From: Herpetosiphon sp042688385
Lineage (GTDB): Bacteria > Chloroflexota > Chloroflexia > Chloroflexales > Herpetosiphonaceae
Assembly (NCBI RefSeq): GCF_042688385.1
Contig: NZ_JBHUPY010000015.1
Location: 1-64,000, forward strand
Direction: 5' to 3'
DNA length: 64,000 nt
The notes beneath the pieces are model-generated. The model searched no databases. It had not been told where the DNA came from and was given only the letters and a program-made list of their open reading frames with translations. A program made the position numbers and the translations under genes. Below are positions 44,152 through 52,563 of this stretch, piece by piece. The stretch's first letter is position 1. Each line of letters begins with the position of its first letter.

Positions 44152-45237
44152 TTAGGCTTGCTCGATCACAATAATCGGGTCAAGTGGTGACTGTGTAAGG
44201 GTTTCAACGCCATTGGCATTGAGCAAAACCAGGTTTTCGAGCCGCACGCCGCCCCAATCGGGCAGATAAATGCCTGGCTCGATGCTGAAAATTGAGCCAA
44301 CTGGCAGTAAATCGTTATGCACGCGGCTGAGCCGTGGCTCTTCGTGAATCTGCAAGCCAACCCCGTGGCCAGTGCCATGGCTGAAATATTGGCCATAGCC
44401 AGAGGCCTCGATGACGTTGCGCGCGAATGCGTCAGCCTCTCTGCCGGTGGTGTTGGCGGTGATGCCGTTGGTTGCATCTTCCAGCGCGTGGCGCACAATG
44501 CCATAAATTTCTTCGAATTTGGCATCGGGCTGGCCCAGCACGAGGGTGCGCGTCATATCGCCATGATAGCCAGCATACAGCGCGCCAAAATCAATCACAA
44601 TCGGTTGACCTTGGCCGAGTGGCGCGTTGCCAGCGTGATAATGGGGCAAGGCGCTATTCAAGCCAGCGCCGACGATAATCTCAAAAGCTAAGCCATCGCC
44701 GCCATGCTCCACAATCGCCTTGTGCAATTCCCAAGCAACTTGGCGTTCGAGCATGCTTGGGCGCAACATCGGCTTGACTGCCGCCAACGCTTGGTCAGTA
44801 ATGTTAATTGCTTGGCGCAGGGCCGCAACTTCTTCGCTGGTTTTGATGGCGCGTAATTGCTCAGTCAACGAACCAATTGCAACCAAGGTTACATCGCCAG
44901 GTAGTGCTTGGCGCAAAGCATTATAATCGGCAACGCTGAGGGTTGCTGGCTCGTAGCCCAAGCGTTTGATCGGCGCAACATAGCGGCCAACGCAGCTATA
45001 CAACGTTTCATCAAGCGTGCGCGTGATGGTTTCAAAGTGGCTGGCCTCTTGCGCTGCTTGCACGGTATAGCGGCCATCGGTGATTAATAATGCTCGTTGA
45101 GCATCAATTAATAACACGCCCGCCGAACCACTAAACCCGCTCAGATACCGCCGATTTTGGCTATTGGCCACCAACAATCCATCAATTTGGGCTGCTTCAA
45201 AAAGCATCCGCAACGCTGCGAGCCGTTCTTGAGACAC
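44152..45237 (-). CDS. pepP: Xaa-Pro aminopeptidase / prolidase-like M24B peptidase
   Basis: A metallopeptidase of about 361 residues that removes residues before proline. A creatinase-like N-terminal domain (YLSGFSGSAGVLLIDAQRAL) is followed by the pita-bread domain. Metal ligands are in VIDFGALYAGYHGDMTRT (two Asp), FSHGTGHGVG (His), SIEPGIYLPDWGG (Glu) and VRLENLVL (Glu). The start is set at the GTG at 45237; a GTG at 45258 is also possible and is nearer the leader hairpin. First gene of the pepP-efp-accB unit. The gene symbol is by family; it could be called pepQ. Confidence 0.85.
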   Translation of the reverse strand: MSQERLAALRMLFEAAQIDGLLVANSQNRRYLSGFSGSAGVLLIDAQRALLITDGRYTVQAAQEASHFETITRTLDETLYSCVGRYVAPIKRLGYEPATLSVADYNALRQALPGDVTLVAIGSLTEQLRAIKTSEEVAALRQAINITDQALAAVKPMLRPSMLERQVAWELHKAIVEHGGDGLAFEIIVGAGLNSALPHYHAGNAPLGQGQPIVIDFGALYAGYHGDMTRTLVLGQPDAKFEEIYGIVRHALEDATNGITANTTGREADAFARNVIEASGYGQYFSHGTGHGVGLQIHEEPRLSRVHNDLLPVGSIFSIEPGIYLPDWGGVRLENLVLLNANGVETLTQSPLDPIIVIEQA

Positions 45238-45263
45238 CGCGCACCAGCCTTTCAGCACACTAC

Positions 45264-45291
45264 AAGCCCGCTTGGGGTTGCCAACGGGCTT
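45264..45291 (-). other. stem-loop at the 5' end of the pepP-efp-accB message
   Basis: AAGCCCG-(bulged C)-TTGG and CCAACGGGCTT pair around GGTTG. The predicted start of transcription from the promoter at 45297-45326 falls at the edge of this hairpin, so the mRNA would begin with it. Stabilisation of the 5' end is an inference. Confidence 0.45.
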
Positions 45292-45296
45292 TGTGT

Positions 45297-45326
45297 AGTA
45301 TATATGCCATCAAAGATGCTTGTCAA
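45297..45326 (-). promoter_or_regulatory. promoter of pepP-efp-accB
   Basis: On the minus strand TTGACA (45326-45321), then 18 bases, then TATACT (45302-45297); TATATA at 16 bases is an overlapping choice. A near-consensus housekeeping promoter. Confidence 0.7.
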
Positions 45327-45344
45327 ACGTTTTTATTGTAAAGC

Positions 45345-45785
45345 TATGAGAGAGAACATAGAGCAAAGAACATAGAACATAGGTAGAGATTGGGGATCGG
45401 GGGCTGAGGATTGGGCGATAGGTGATAGGCTATTGGCTATTGGCTTTTGACTATTGGCTATTGGGTATGAAAAAATCATCTGGGCTAATCTGTGACAATC
45501 TGTGGCGAAAAAATAATTATTCGTGCAATTCGTGCAATTCGTGGCGAAAAAATCCTTCGTGCGCTTTGTGGATCAATCCGTTAACGCAGCGGCGCAGAGA
45601 GAAAAGATAAAGGATGAAGGATGAGGGATGAAGGATGAAATGTGGGGTATAGCAGGATAATCCAAATAATCTGTGGCAATCTGTGGCTAAAAAGTCGTTC
45701 TTCGTGTCCTTCGCGCTCTTCGCGGTTCCTATCGTTTGTGCAATTTGTTGATCAAAACCTTCCGCTCCCCGCCCCCCAACACCCG
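45345..45785. repeat. long intergenic mosaic of recurring modules
   Basis: AGAGAACATAGAGCAAAGAA and GGCTATTGGCTATTGGC runs, AATCTGTGACAATCTGTGGC, ATTCGTGCAATTCGTGCAAT, AACGCAGCGGCGCAGAGAGA, GGATGAAGGATGAGGGATGA, a second AATCTGTGGCAATCTGTGGC and CTTCGTGTCCTTCGCGCTCT. About 440 bases with no gene. The module order at 45580-45730 follows that at 40525-40690. Confidence 0.6.
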
Positions 45786-45796
45786 ATCACCAACTC

Positions 45797-47938
45797 CTAC
45801 TGATAACTCGCTGCTAGGTGGAGGCTGGCTTGGGCTGCGCCTGCAAAATCGCCTAGTGCCTCGAATGCTTGGCGGGCTGCGTCGAAACTAGCACGCGCCG
45901 CGAGCACATCGCCCTCCAAGACCCATGCCCGACCAAGCCCAAGCATGCGCAGCGGCGTTGTTTCCAAGCTCAGCGCTCGCTGATAGAGCGTGACTGCTGC
46001 TTGGCCCGATGCCATAATTAAAGCATGATAGCCAGCCATTTCTGCGTAGCGCGCTGCTTCGTGAGCATTGCCCGCAGCTTCGTAATGGCTGGCCAATTGC
46101 ACCGCGACTAGCGGCAACATACCCGCATAACTCGCGGCCAAGGCTTCGGCAGCCCGGCGATGAAATACTTGGCGACGGGCCGGACTCAGATGTTGCTGCC
46201 ACACTTCAGCAATCAGCGGGTGGGCAATTTGATATTGGCCCGTTTGCTCGGCCAAAATACCCTGTTGCAATAAAAGATCAAGCATATCGAGGGCTTGATC
46301 TTCGTTGCAATGACTGACCTGTTGCAACAATTCGAGCCTGCTATTGATGCCCAAAATCATGGCGGCTGAGAGCAAGGCTTGGGCAGCACTCGGCAAACTG
46401 GTTAAGCGCAAGCCCAACACATCTGCCAACGAACTAGGAATTTGCTCGCTGGGAGCTTGTAATAATTCATGCAAAAAGTAGGGATTGCCACGGCTGCGCT
46501 GATAGAGTTGGGCACTACGTTGTATATCGCCGCCATGTTGGCGCACCAATTGGGCGCTTTCGCTGGCACTTAGCGGTTGCAACTCATGGCGTTGGGCGAT
46601 GTGGTTGCGCTGCCAATGCCAAAGCAAATTGGCCAATTCGCCTTGCACCTGATTAGCGCGATAGGTCAAAATAATCAGCACTGGCTTGGATTGCAAGCGT
46701 TCGGCGGCAAAGCCCAGCCAACCAAGCGAAAGTTGATCGGCCCAATGTGCATCGTCGAGCACCAACACCAAAGGCTGATCGGCAAACAGCAACAAAACCT
46801 GCAACATGGCCTCGAAAATCCGCCGCCGTTCTTCTGCTGGCGTGGCAGTGTTCAGCGGTGGCACAATCTCACGTTGCTTAAAATCGGGAATCAAGCGCGC
46901 CAACTCGCTCTGCCAGTAAGGCGCTAATGGCGATTGCGCGCCAAACAGCCAATCGAGCAGCGCAGATTGATCAGTCCAGGCTAAAAATGGCGCGAAGGGC
47001 AGCAATTGGGTTATTTCCAGTCCGCGTGCCACGATAACCTGATGCGCTTCGCGAATTTGGCCCAACCATGTTTGCCACAAGCTGGTTTTGCCAATTCCCA
47101 GCTCGCCAGTGAGCAGCACAACTTGGAGTTGATTCTGCAAACTGGCTTGCCAAGCGCGATCCACCAATGCGTAATCACGCTCGCGGCCAATTAATTGGGC
47201 ATTGTTGGTTGGGGCGGGCAAGCGTGGCGGCTGAAGCGTTGTGCCCGTTGGCGGGCCAAGAATTTGCATGCGCAGCGCTTGGGTTGCTGCTGCTGGCTCC
47301 AAGCCTAGTTGTTGCTCAAGTTGATAATGGAAATTGGTGTAGTGTTGCAAGGCATTGGCCCGTTGATCGAGCGCTAGGCATGCTTGAATCGCCGCTTGAA
47401 CAAATGGCTCATGCAATGGATCGATCGTCAGGCCATGGCTGGCAAGTTGGAGTTTTTGCTGCCAATCGTCGTAGCGTTGCACCGCTTGTTCGAGCAATTG
47501 CAGATAGTGCTGATGCACCCGATTACGCTCTTGCAGCAGCCATAATTCAAACTCCGGCGCATCGCGCAAATTCAGGCCATCGAGCAATGGGCCACGATAA
47601 CAATGAAGTAGCGTGGTGAGATCAGGCTGATCGAATTGCCATAATGTTTGCAGATCGTTCCAGCACTCGCTGCCCAAGCCCAAGCGATCATCGTGGCTGC
47701 GAATGCAATCGTTGCCAAGTTGTTGGCGCAACAGCCAGAGACAATTGCTTAGGTTTTTGCGCGCGGCGCTGCTGCTACTTTCGGCCCAGAGCAAACCCAA
47801 AATGCGCTCGCGTGGCTGCGGCTGTGGTTGGCAGGCCAAATAGGCCAATAACGCTACAGCCTTGGCATTGGTCAGATTAATCAATTGCTGGTTGCAGAAA
47901 ATTTGCGGCTGGCCCAAAAAATAATAGCGTCGTTCCAT
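45797..47938 (-). CDS. BTAD-domain transcriptional regulator with AAA ATPase and TPR region
   Basis: A 713-residue regulator. The start at 47938 (MERRYYFLGQP) is preferred over a TTG four codons earlier. An N-terminal winged helix of OmpR/SARP type (about 5-85, NAKAVALLAYLACQPQPQPR) is followed by the BTAD helical domain (about 90-235). The AAA ATPase has Walker A TGELGIGKTSLW and Walker B LVLVLDDAHWADQ. The C-terminal helical part looks TPR-like but short, and there is no LuxR-type HTH at the end. Probably an ATP-controlled activator; targets unknown. It is divergent from the peroxiredoxin pair, which are candidates. Confidence 0.82.
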   Translation of the reverse strand: MERRYYFLGQPQIFCNQQLINLTNAKAVALLAYLACQPQPQPRERILGLLWAESSSSAARKNLSNCLWLLRQQLGNDCIRSHDDRLGLGSECWNDLQTLWQFDQPDLTTLLHCYRGPLLDGLNLRDAPEFELWLLQERNRVHQHYLQLLEQAVQRYDDWQQKLQLASHGLTIDPLHEPFVQAAIQACLALDQRANALQHYTNFHYQLEQQLGLEPAAATQALRMQILGPPTGTTLQPPRLPAPTNNAQLIGRERDYALVDRAWQASLQNQLQVVLLTGELGIGKTSLWQTWLGQIREAHQVIVARGLEITQLLPFAPFLAWTDQSALLDWLFGAQSPLAPYWQSELARLIPDFKQREIVPPLNTATPAEERRRIFEAMLQVLLLFADQPLVLVLDDAHWADQLSLGWLGFAAERLQSKPVLIILTYRANQVQGELANLLWHWQRNHIAQRHELQPLSASESAQLVRQHGGDIQRSAQLYQRSRGNPYFLHELLQAPSEQIPSSLADVLGLRLTSLPSAAQALLSAAMILGINSRLELLQQVSHCNEDQALDMLDLLLQQGILAEQTGQYQIAHPLIAEVWQQHLSPARRQVFHRRAAEALAASYAGMLPLVAVQLASHYEAAGNAHEAARYAEMAGYHALIMASGQAAVTLYQRALSLETTPLRMLGLGRAWVLEGDVLAARASFDAARQAFEALGDFAGAAQASLHLAASYQ

Positions 47939-48079
47939 CGCCAATCCCAACCCAAAATCACCTAGCCAGCATTTTAAACCAAAATCGCCGCAACTGGGAA
48001 CTAACTCGGGAAACCAAACGGGAAAGGAGCGTGCAATAATCGCGTGAGTGAATAGTAATTAATCGTGGAGCAACGCCCA

Positions 48080-48547
48080 ATGACGACCGCAACCGCTGGC
48101 AAACTACAAATTGGCGATCGCGCCCCAAACTTTCGCCTGCCCAACCAAACTGGCGCAATTGTCGATCTCAACGATTTGCTGGGTAAAAAGCATATTGTGC
48201 TCTTTTTCTATCCCAAAGATGATTCGCTAATTTGTGTGGCCGAAGTCTGTGCTTTTCGCGACCAATATGAAGTCTTCAAGCAAGTAGGAGCCGAAGTGAT
48301 TGGCGTAAGCAGCGATTCGGTCGAATCGCACAAGCAATTTGCCGCCAAACATCGCTTGCCGTTTACCTTGTTGAGCGATGGCGATAGTGCGGTGCGCAAG
48401 CTCTATGGCGCAACCACGCTGGGCATTTTTACTGGCCGTGTTACCTACATCATCGATCCACAAGGCACGATTCAACATATTTTCTCATCGCGCTTGAATG
48501 CCCAAAAACATATTGATGAATCGTTACGGATTTTGCAACAAGCCTAA
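48080..48547 (+). CDS. bcp: Bcp-type peroxiredoxin (first copy)
   Basis: A 155-residue thioredoxin-fold peroxidase. The start is taken as the ATG at 48080 (MTTATAGKLQIGD) with GGAG upstream. The peroxidatic Cys is in FYPKDDSLICVAEVC, where the usual T-P-G-C-T is S-L-I-C-V; the second Cys five residues on is kept, as in 2-Cys Bcp. The rest (FRDQYEVFKQ, GVSSDSVESHKQFA) is normal. A close paralogue follows by 23 bases. Confidence 0.88.
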   Translation: MTTATAGKLQIGDRAPNFRLPNQTGAIVDLNDLLGKKHIVLFFYPKDDSLICVAEVCAFRDQYEVFKQVGAEVIGVSSDSVESHKQFAAKHRLPFTLLSDGDSAVRKLYGATTLGIFTGRVTYIIDPQGTIQHIFSSRLNAQKHIDESLRILQQA

Positions 48548-48570
48548 ATTTTAGTGAGGAGTTTTTTGAT

Positions 48571-49038
48571 ATGGCGACTGCAACTACAGGTAAATTGAGC
48601 GTTGGCGATCAAGCCCCAGCGTTCAGCCTGCCCAACCAAGCTGGCCAAATGGTCGATCTGCAAAGCCTGATCGGCAATAAGAAAATCGTGCTGTTTTTCT
48701 ATCCCAAGGATCATTCTGCTGGCTGCGTGGCCGAAGTCTGTGCTTTTCGCGACCAGTACGAGGTGTTTAAGCAAGCAGGAGCCGAAGTTATTGGCATTAG
48801 CAGCGATTCGGTTGAATCGCACGAGCAATTTGCTGCTAATCATCGCTTGCCGTTTACTTTGCTCAGCGATAGCGCTGGCACGGTGCGCAAGCTCTATGGC
48901 GCAACGACATTGGGCATTTTAGCGGGCCGTGTAACCTATATCATCGATCAAAAGGGCACGATTCAGCATATTTTCTCGTCGATGCTCAACGCCAACAAAC
49001 ATATCACCGAAGCGCTGCGCATCATCAACGAGGCCTAG
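48571..49038 (+). CDS. bcp: Bcp-type peroxiredoxin (second copy)
   Basis: A 155-residue paralogue of the preceding gene, very similar over its whole length. Its active site reads FYPKDHSAGCVAEVC, closer to the family consensus at the G before the Cys. GAGGAG precedes the ATG. The pair arose by tandem duplication (register 491 bases) and is probably one transcript. Confidence 0.9.
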   Translation: MATATTGKLSVGDQAPAFSLPNQAGQMVDLQSLIGNKKIVLFFYPKDHSAGCVAEVCAFRDQYEVFKQAGAEVIGISSDSVESHEQFAANHRLPFTLLSDSAGTVRKLYGATTLGILAGRVTYIIDQKGTIQHIFSSMLNANKHITEALRIINEA

Positions 49039-49043
49039 TTTTT

Positions 49044-49242
49044 TAAGCACGAAGCGCACGAAGGCGTTAAAATTTCGCGTTCTTCGCGCTCTTTGTGGTT
49101 TCTAAGGATACTATTTTTAACCACGAAGGACACGAAGCGCACGAAGGCGTTAAAATTTCGCGTTCTTCGCGCTCTTCGTGGTTTCAAGCGTAATTTTGCC
49201 TTTTGACTTTCCTTCATCCCTCATAATTCATCCTTCATCCTT
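49044..49242. repeat. tandem pair of imperfect hairpins plus CATCCTT module
   Basis: Two copies, 83 bases apart (49051-49093 and 49134-49176), share GCGCACGAAGGCGTTAAAAT and the following TTCGCGTTCTTCGCGCTCTT. Each could fold on itself (AACCACGAAG...CTTCGTGGTT). TTTTGACTT and TTCATCCCTCATAATTCATC follow. They lie between convergent genes and could act as a two-way terminator. Confidence 0.6.
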
Positions 49243-49243
49243 C

Positions 49244-49870
49244 TTACGTCAGGCTAATCAGTTTTTGGCGCACGGCGATGCTGACGGCCTCAGTGCGATT
49301 GGTTGCGCCAAGCTTGCCCAAGATATTTTGGACATGAACTTTGACCGTGCGTAGCGCAATATCAAGCTCTAGCGCAATCTCGCCATTGGAGCGCCCCCGG
49401 CCCAGCAGGTGTAGCACTTCCAATTCGCGCGGCGTTAACGCTTCTGGCTGGGGATTGCTCACGCCAGCCACCAGTTTGGCGGCAATATCAGGTGCAAGGT
49501 GAGTGCTGCCACGAGCAACCGCGTGAATTGCCGCAACCAACTCATCAGCAGAAGCATCTTTGAGTAAGTAGCCCTTGGCTCCCGCCCGCAAGGCCGCCCA
49601 AATAAACTCATCGGTGGCATAGGTTGTGAGCACCAGCACTTTGGCTTGGGGCCAGCGTTGGCACAGCTGACCAATCGCGGTCGGGCCATCCATCACGGGC
49701 ATTTGTAAATCCATCAATACGACATCTGGTAGTTCTTGGGCATAAAGATTAATTGCTTCTTGGCCATTGGCAGCCTCGCCCACAATCGTAATGTTGGCTT
49801 CATCCTCTAAAACTGCAATCAAGCCCTCGCGAACAATCCGTTGATCTTCAACAATTGCAACTCGAATCAT
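49244..49870 (-). CDS. NarL/FixJ-family response regulator
   Basis: A 208-residue two-component output protein. The receiver domain (1-120) has the acidic pair in VAIVEDQ, the phosphoacceptor Asp in VVLMDLQMPVMDG, Thr in VLVLTTYAT and Lys in GYLLKDAS. A C-terminal LuxR helix-turn-helix follows (LTPRELEVLHLLGRGRSNGE, then IALELDIALRTVKVHVQNIL). No histidine kinase is adjacent, so it is an orphan in this window. ATG at 49870, with GAGG upstream. Confidence 0.93.
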   Translation of the reverse strand: MIRVAIVEDQRIVREGLIAVLEDEANITIVGEAANGQEAINLYAQELPDVVLMDLQMPVMDGPTAIGQLCQRWPQAKVLVLTTYATDEFIWAALRAGAKGYLLKDASADELVAAIHAVARGSTHLAPDIAAKLVAGVSNPQPEALTPRELEVLHLLGRGRSNGEIALELDIALRTVKVHVQNILGKLGATNRTEAVSIAVRQKLISLT

Positions 49871-49956
49871 GACAAAATCCTCGGCGATGGCGTTTTTAGC
49901 GCCGTACTATCAGCTAGTTATCAGCTTAACACGGGTCGTGGCCGATTTGATTATGC

Positions 49957-49997
49957 TATAATGGCGCGTATACGAGGGCCAAAAGCCCTTCTTTTTT
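49957..49997 (+). promoter_or_regulatory. mre operon promoter and possible early terminator
   Basis: TGCTATAAT (extended -10; TATAAT at 49957-49962). About 13 bases into the predicted transcript AGGGC-CAAAA-GCCCT forms a 5-bp hairpin, followed by TCTTTTTT (49990-49997). The leader to the mreB ATG is about 130 bases. This may be an attenuator. The rest of the 229-base gap shows nothing else. Confidence 0.5.
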
Positions 49998-50099
49998 GGA
50001 TTAAATGCCCGCTTGCGGGGCTTGTGGCTCCGGCCTGCACCTTGACTTCCTGCCAACCATCCACGCGAGCGCTGCAGCAGAAAGATCATCGCACCATAT

Positions 50100-51161
50100 A
50101 TGTTTAGATCATTTTTTCGCTCATTTAGCCGCGATATTGGCATGGACTTAGGCACCGCCAATACTTTAGTCTATTTACGCGGCAAAGGCATTGTGATTTC
50201 CGAGCCATCAGTGGTGGCCATTGATAAACGCACGGGGATTCCCCAAGCTTTTGGCGCTGCGGCCAAAGCTATGGTCGGCAAAACCCCAGCCAATATTGTC
50301 GCAGTTCGCCCGCTCCGCGATGGCGTAATTGCCGATTTTGATGTGGTCGAAAAGATGATGAAATATTTTTTCGACCAAGCCCACAAGCACGTTGGCGCAA
50401 GCATTGCTGGCCGCCCACGGGTAATTGTCGGCGTGCCTTCGGGCGTGACCGATGTGGAAAAACGCGCTGCCCGTGACGCTGCGATGAACGCTGGCGCACG
50501 CGAAGCCTATGTGATTGAAGAACCAATGGCCGCCGCAGTTGGCGCAGGCCTGCCTGTGACCGAACCAACTGGCTCGATGGTGGTCGATATTGGTGGCGGT
50601 ACAACCGAAGTTGCCGTGATCTCGTTGGGTGGGATTGTGATTAACCACTCGTTGCGCACCGCTGGCGACGAAATCGACGAAGCCGTCATCGCCTTTGCCC
50701 GCCGCGAATATAACTTGCTGATTGGCGAGCGCATGGCCGAAAAAGCCAAAATTGCCGCTGGCTCAGCCTACCCACTCGAAGAAGAAATCAAAGTAACCTT
50801 GCGGGGCCGTGATTTGCTGACGGGCTTGCCCAAAGCGATTGAAATTAGCAGCATTGAGTTGCGCGAAGGCATCGCTGGCCCAGTTGCCAATATCGTTTCC
50901 GAAGTGCGCACCGCCCTGGAAGAAACCCCGCCAGAGTTGGTCGCCGACATTATGGAGCACGGCATTACCTTGGCTGGTGGCGGCTCGATGTTGCGCGGCT
51001 TAGACCGCCGGATTGCCGCTGAAACCAAAATGCCAGTTCACATCGCCGAAGATCCGCTTTCGTGCGTGGCTCGTGGTACCGGCAAGATGATCGAAGAATT
51101 TGACAAATACCGTGACACGATTCGGCGTTCGCAAGAATCGCGTCGCATTAAACGCGGCTAG
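50100..51161 (+). CDS. mreB: rod shape-determining protein MreB
   Basis: A 353-residue bacterial actin that guides cell-wall synthesis along the cylinder. The N-terminal SFSRDIGMDLGTANTLVYLR has an amphipathic start for membrane contact. Actin-fold blocks VGVPSGVTDVEKRAARDAA, VVDIGGGTTEVAVISLGGIV and ITLAGGGSMLRGLDRRIA are complete. First gene of mreBCD-mrdA. Confidence 0.96.
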   Translation: MFRSFFRSFSRDIGMDLGTANTLVYLRGKGIVISEPSVVAIDKRTGIPQAFGAAAKAMVGKTPANIVAVRPLRDGVIADFDVVEKMMKYFFDQAHKHVGASIAGRPRVIVGVPSGVTDVEKRAARDAAMNAGAREAYVIEEPMAAAVGAGLPVTEPTGSMVVDIGGGTTEVAVISLGGIVINHSLRTAGDEIDEAVIAFARREYNLLIGERMAEKAKIAAGSAYPLEEEIKVTLRGRDLLTGLPKAIEISSIELREGIAGPVANIVSEVRTALEETPPELVADIMEHGITLAGGGSMLRGLDRRIAAETKMPVHIAEDPLSCVARGTGKMIEEFDKYRDTIRRSQESRRIKRG

Positions 51162-51163
51162 CC

Positions 51164-52054
51164 ATGTCAAATCGTTCAGGCAATGCCCAACGCGCCACCA
51201 AGCTGATTATTTGGCTGGCTTGTATTGTGGTTGTGCTGCTGTTGCTCGATCAACAGGGTATTTTGAATCCGGTTACGGCGAGCACTGCCCGCTTTTTGAC
51301 TCCCGTTACGCGAACGTTGACGAATATTCGTTTAGCAATTAGCGATACCTTTGGCGGCATTTTTGGTTCGTCGCAGGCAGCCCAAGATTTGGCCGCCATG
51401 CAACAACGAGTCACCGAGCTTGAAAACGAAAATCTGCAATTGCGCAGCGCCGCCGCCGAAAACGCAACCTTGCGCCGAACCGCAGGCATGCGCGAACGCT
51501 ATGGCTGGCGCACGGTGATTGGCAACGTGGTCAGTCGCTCCGCCGATGCTGGCAATCGTTTAATTAGCATTGATCGTGGCTCTGCCGATGGCTTGGCCGT
51601 GGGCATGCCGGTCGTCTCACACGTCAACGGTAGCCCCGATGCGCTGATTGGCTTGGTTGATACGGTGAGCCAACATAACGCCACGGTCTTGCTGATTACT
51701 GATTCACGCTCGGTCATTAGCGGCCAAGTGCTAGCCCAAGTTGCCAACGAACAAGAAGGCGGCAGCATCAGCCAACCAATGGGCGACGTGCTTGGGCAAT
51801 GGCAACTTGGCTCACGTTTGATTATGCGCCATATCGATCGCGACGCAAAATTTAATGTTGGCGACGATGTGTTGACCGCAGGCATTAGCAAAGCCCTAGC
51901 CTTTGATGCGCCTGCAGCGCGGATTCCGCCTGATGTGCCAATTGGCCGCGTGAGTGCAATTCGCCCCGACGGCCACGGCCAACAAGCCGATATTGAACCA
52001 TATTTTGATCCTGATGTGGTGCGGACTGTATGGATTATCGTCGGCGAAGATTAA
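51164..52054 (+). CDS. mreC: rod shape-determining protein MreC
   Basis: A 296-residue bitopic protein. One membrane helix (about 13-30) is followed by a coiled coil (about 70-100, DLAAMQQRVTELENENLQLR) and a double beta-barrel domain with GNVVSRSADAGNRLISIDRG and TAGISKAL. It scaffolds the elongasome outside the membrane. It starts two bases after mreB and overlaps mreD by 25 bases. Confidence 0.92.
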   Translation: MSNRSGNAQRATKLIIWLACIVVVLLLLDQQGILNPVTASTARFLTPVTRTLTNIRLAISDTFGGIFGSSQAAQDLAAMQQRVTELENENLQLRSAAAENATLRRTAGMRERYGWRTVIGNVVSRSADAGNRLISIDRGSADGLAVGMPVVSHVNGSPDALIGLVDTVSQHNATVLLITDSRSVISGQVLAQVANEQEGGSISQPMGDVLGQWQLGSRLIMRHIDRDAKFNVGDDVLTAGISKALAFDAPAARIPPDVPIGRVSAIRPDGHGQQADIEPYFDPDVVRTVWIIVGED

Positions 52055-52539
52055 GCGAGCGGCTGCGTGGGCAGCTTTGGTTGGCGGCTATTGTTGGCTT
52101 AACCGTGATCATCCAGACAACCCTTTTACCAACCGTGTTCAATGCCCACTTGAATTTGGTGTTGTTGGCGGTGGTTTGTTGGACGTTGCTGGCTGATGCT
52201 GCCAAGGGCGCGGCAATCGCCATGTATGGCGGCTTGTTGATCGATGTGGTTGGCTATTCGCCCTTTGGCAGCCATGCCTTGGCCTTGTTGCTGGTTGCTT
52301 GGCTGTGTAGCCTTGCCGCCGAGCGCTTTCCGCCCGATACATGGCCAACCTCGCTCTTGCTCACAATCGGCGCAACCCCGCTGTATCATTTGGTTACCCA
52401 AATGTTTCGCGGCGGCACCGATGATTGGTTGAGTTGGGCGATTGTGGTGCTTGTGCCAGCCATGATTATCAACGCGATTGGGGTTTTGCCGACGTTTCTC
52501 GTTTTGCAATGGTGGAACGAACGGCAAATTCGCCACTAA
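52030..52539 (+). CDS. mreD: rod shape-determining protein MreD
   Basis: A 169-residue membrane protein with about five hydrophobic segments. AAIAMYGGLLIDVVGYSPFG is the conserved MreD block. The ATG at 52030 lies within the end of mreC, so translation is coupled. It partners MreC in the elongasome. Confidence 0.88.
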   Translation: MDYRRRRLSERLRGQLWLAAIVGLTVIIQTTLLPTVFNAHLNLVLLAVVCWTLLADAAKGAAIAMYGGLLIDVVGYSPFGSHALALLLVAWLCSLAAERFPPDTWPTSLLLTIGATPLYHLVTQMFRGGTDDWLSWAIVVLVPAMIINAIGVLPTFLVLQWWNERQIRH

Positions 52540-52563
52540 ACTTTATCAGCAAGGAGAACCCTT

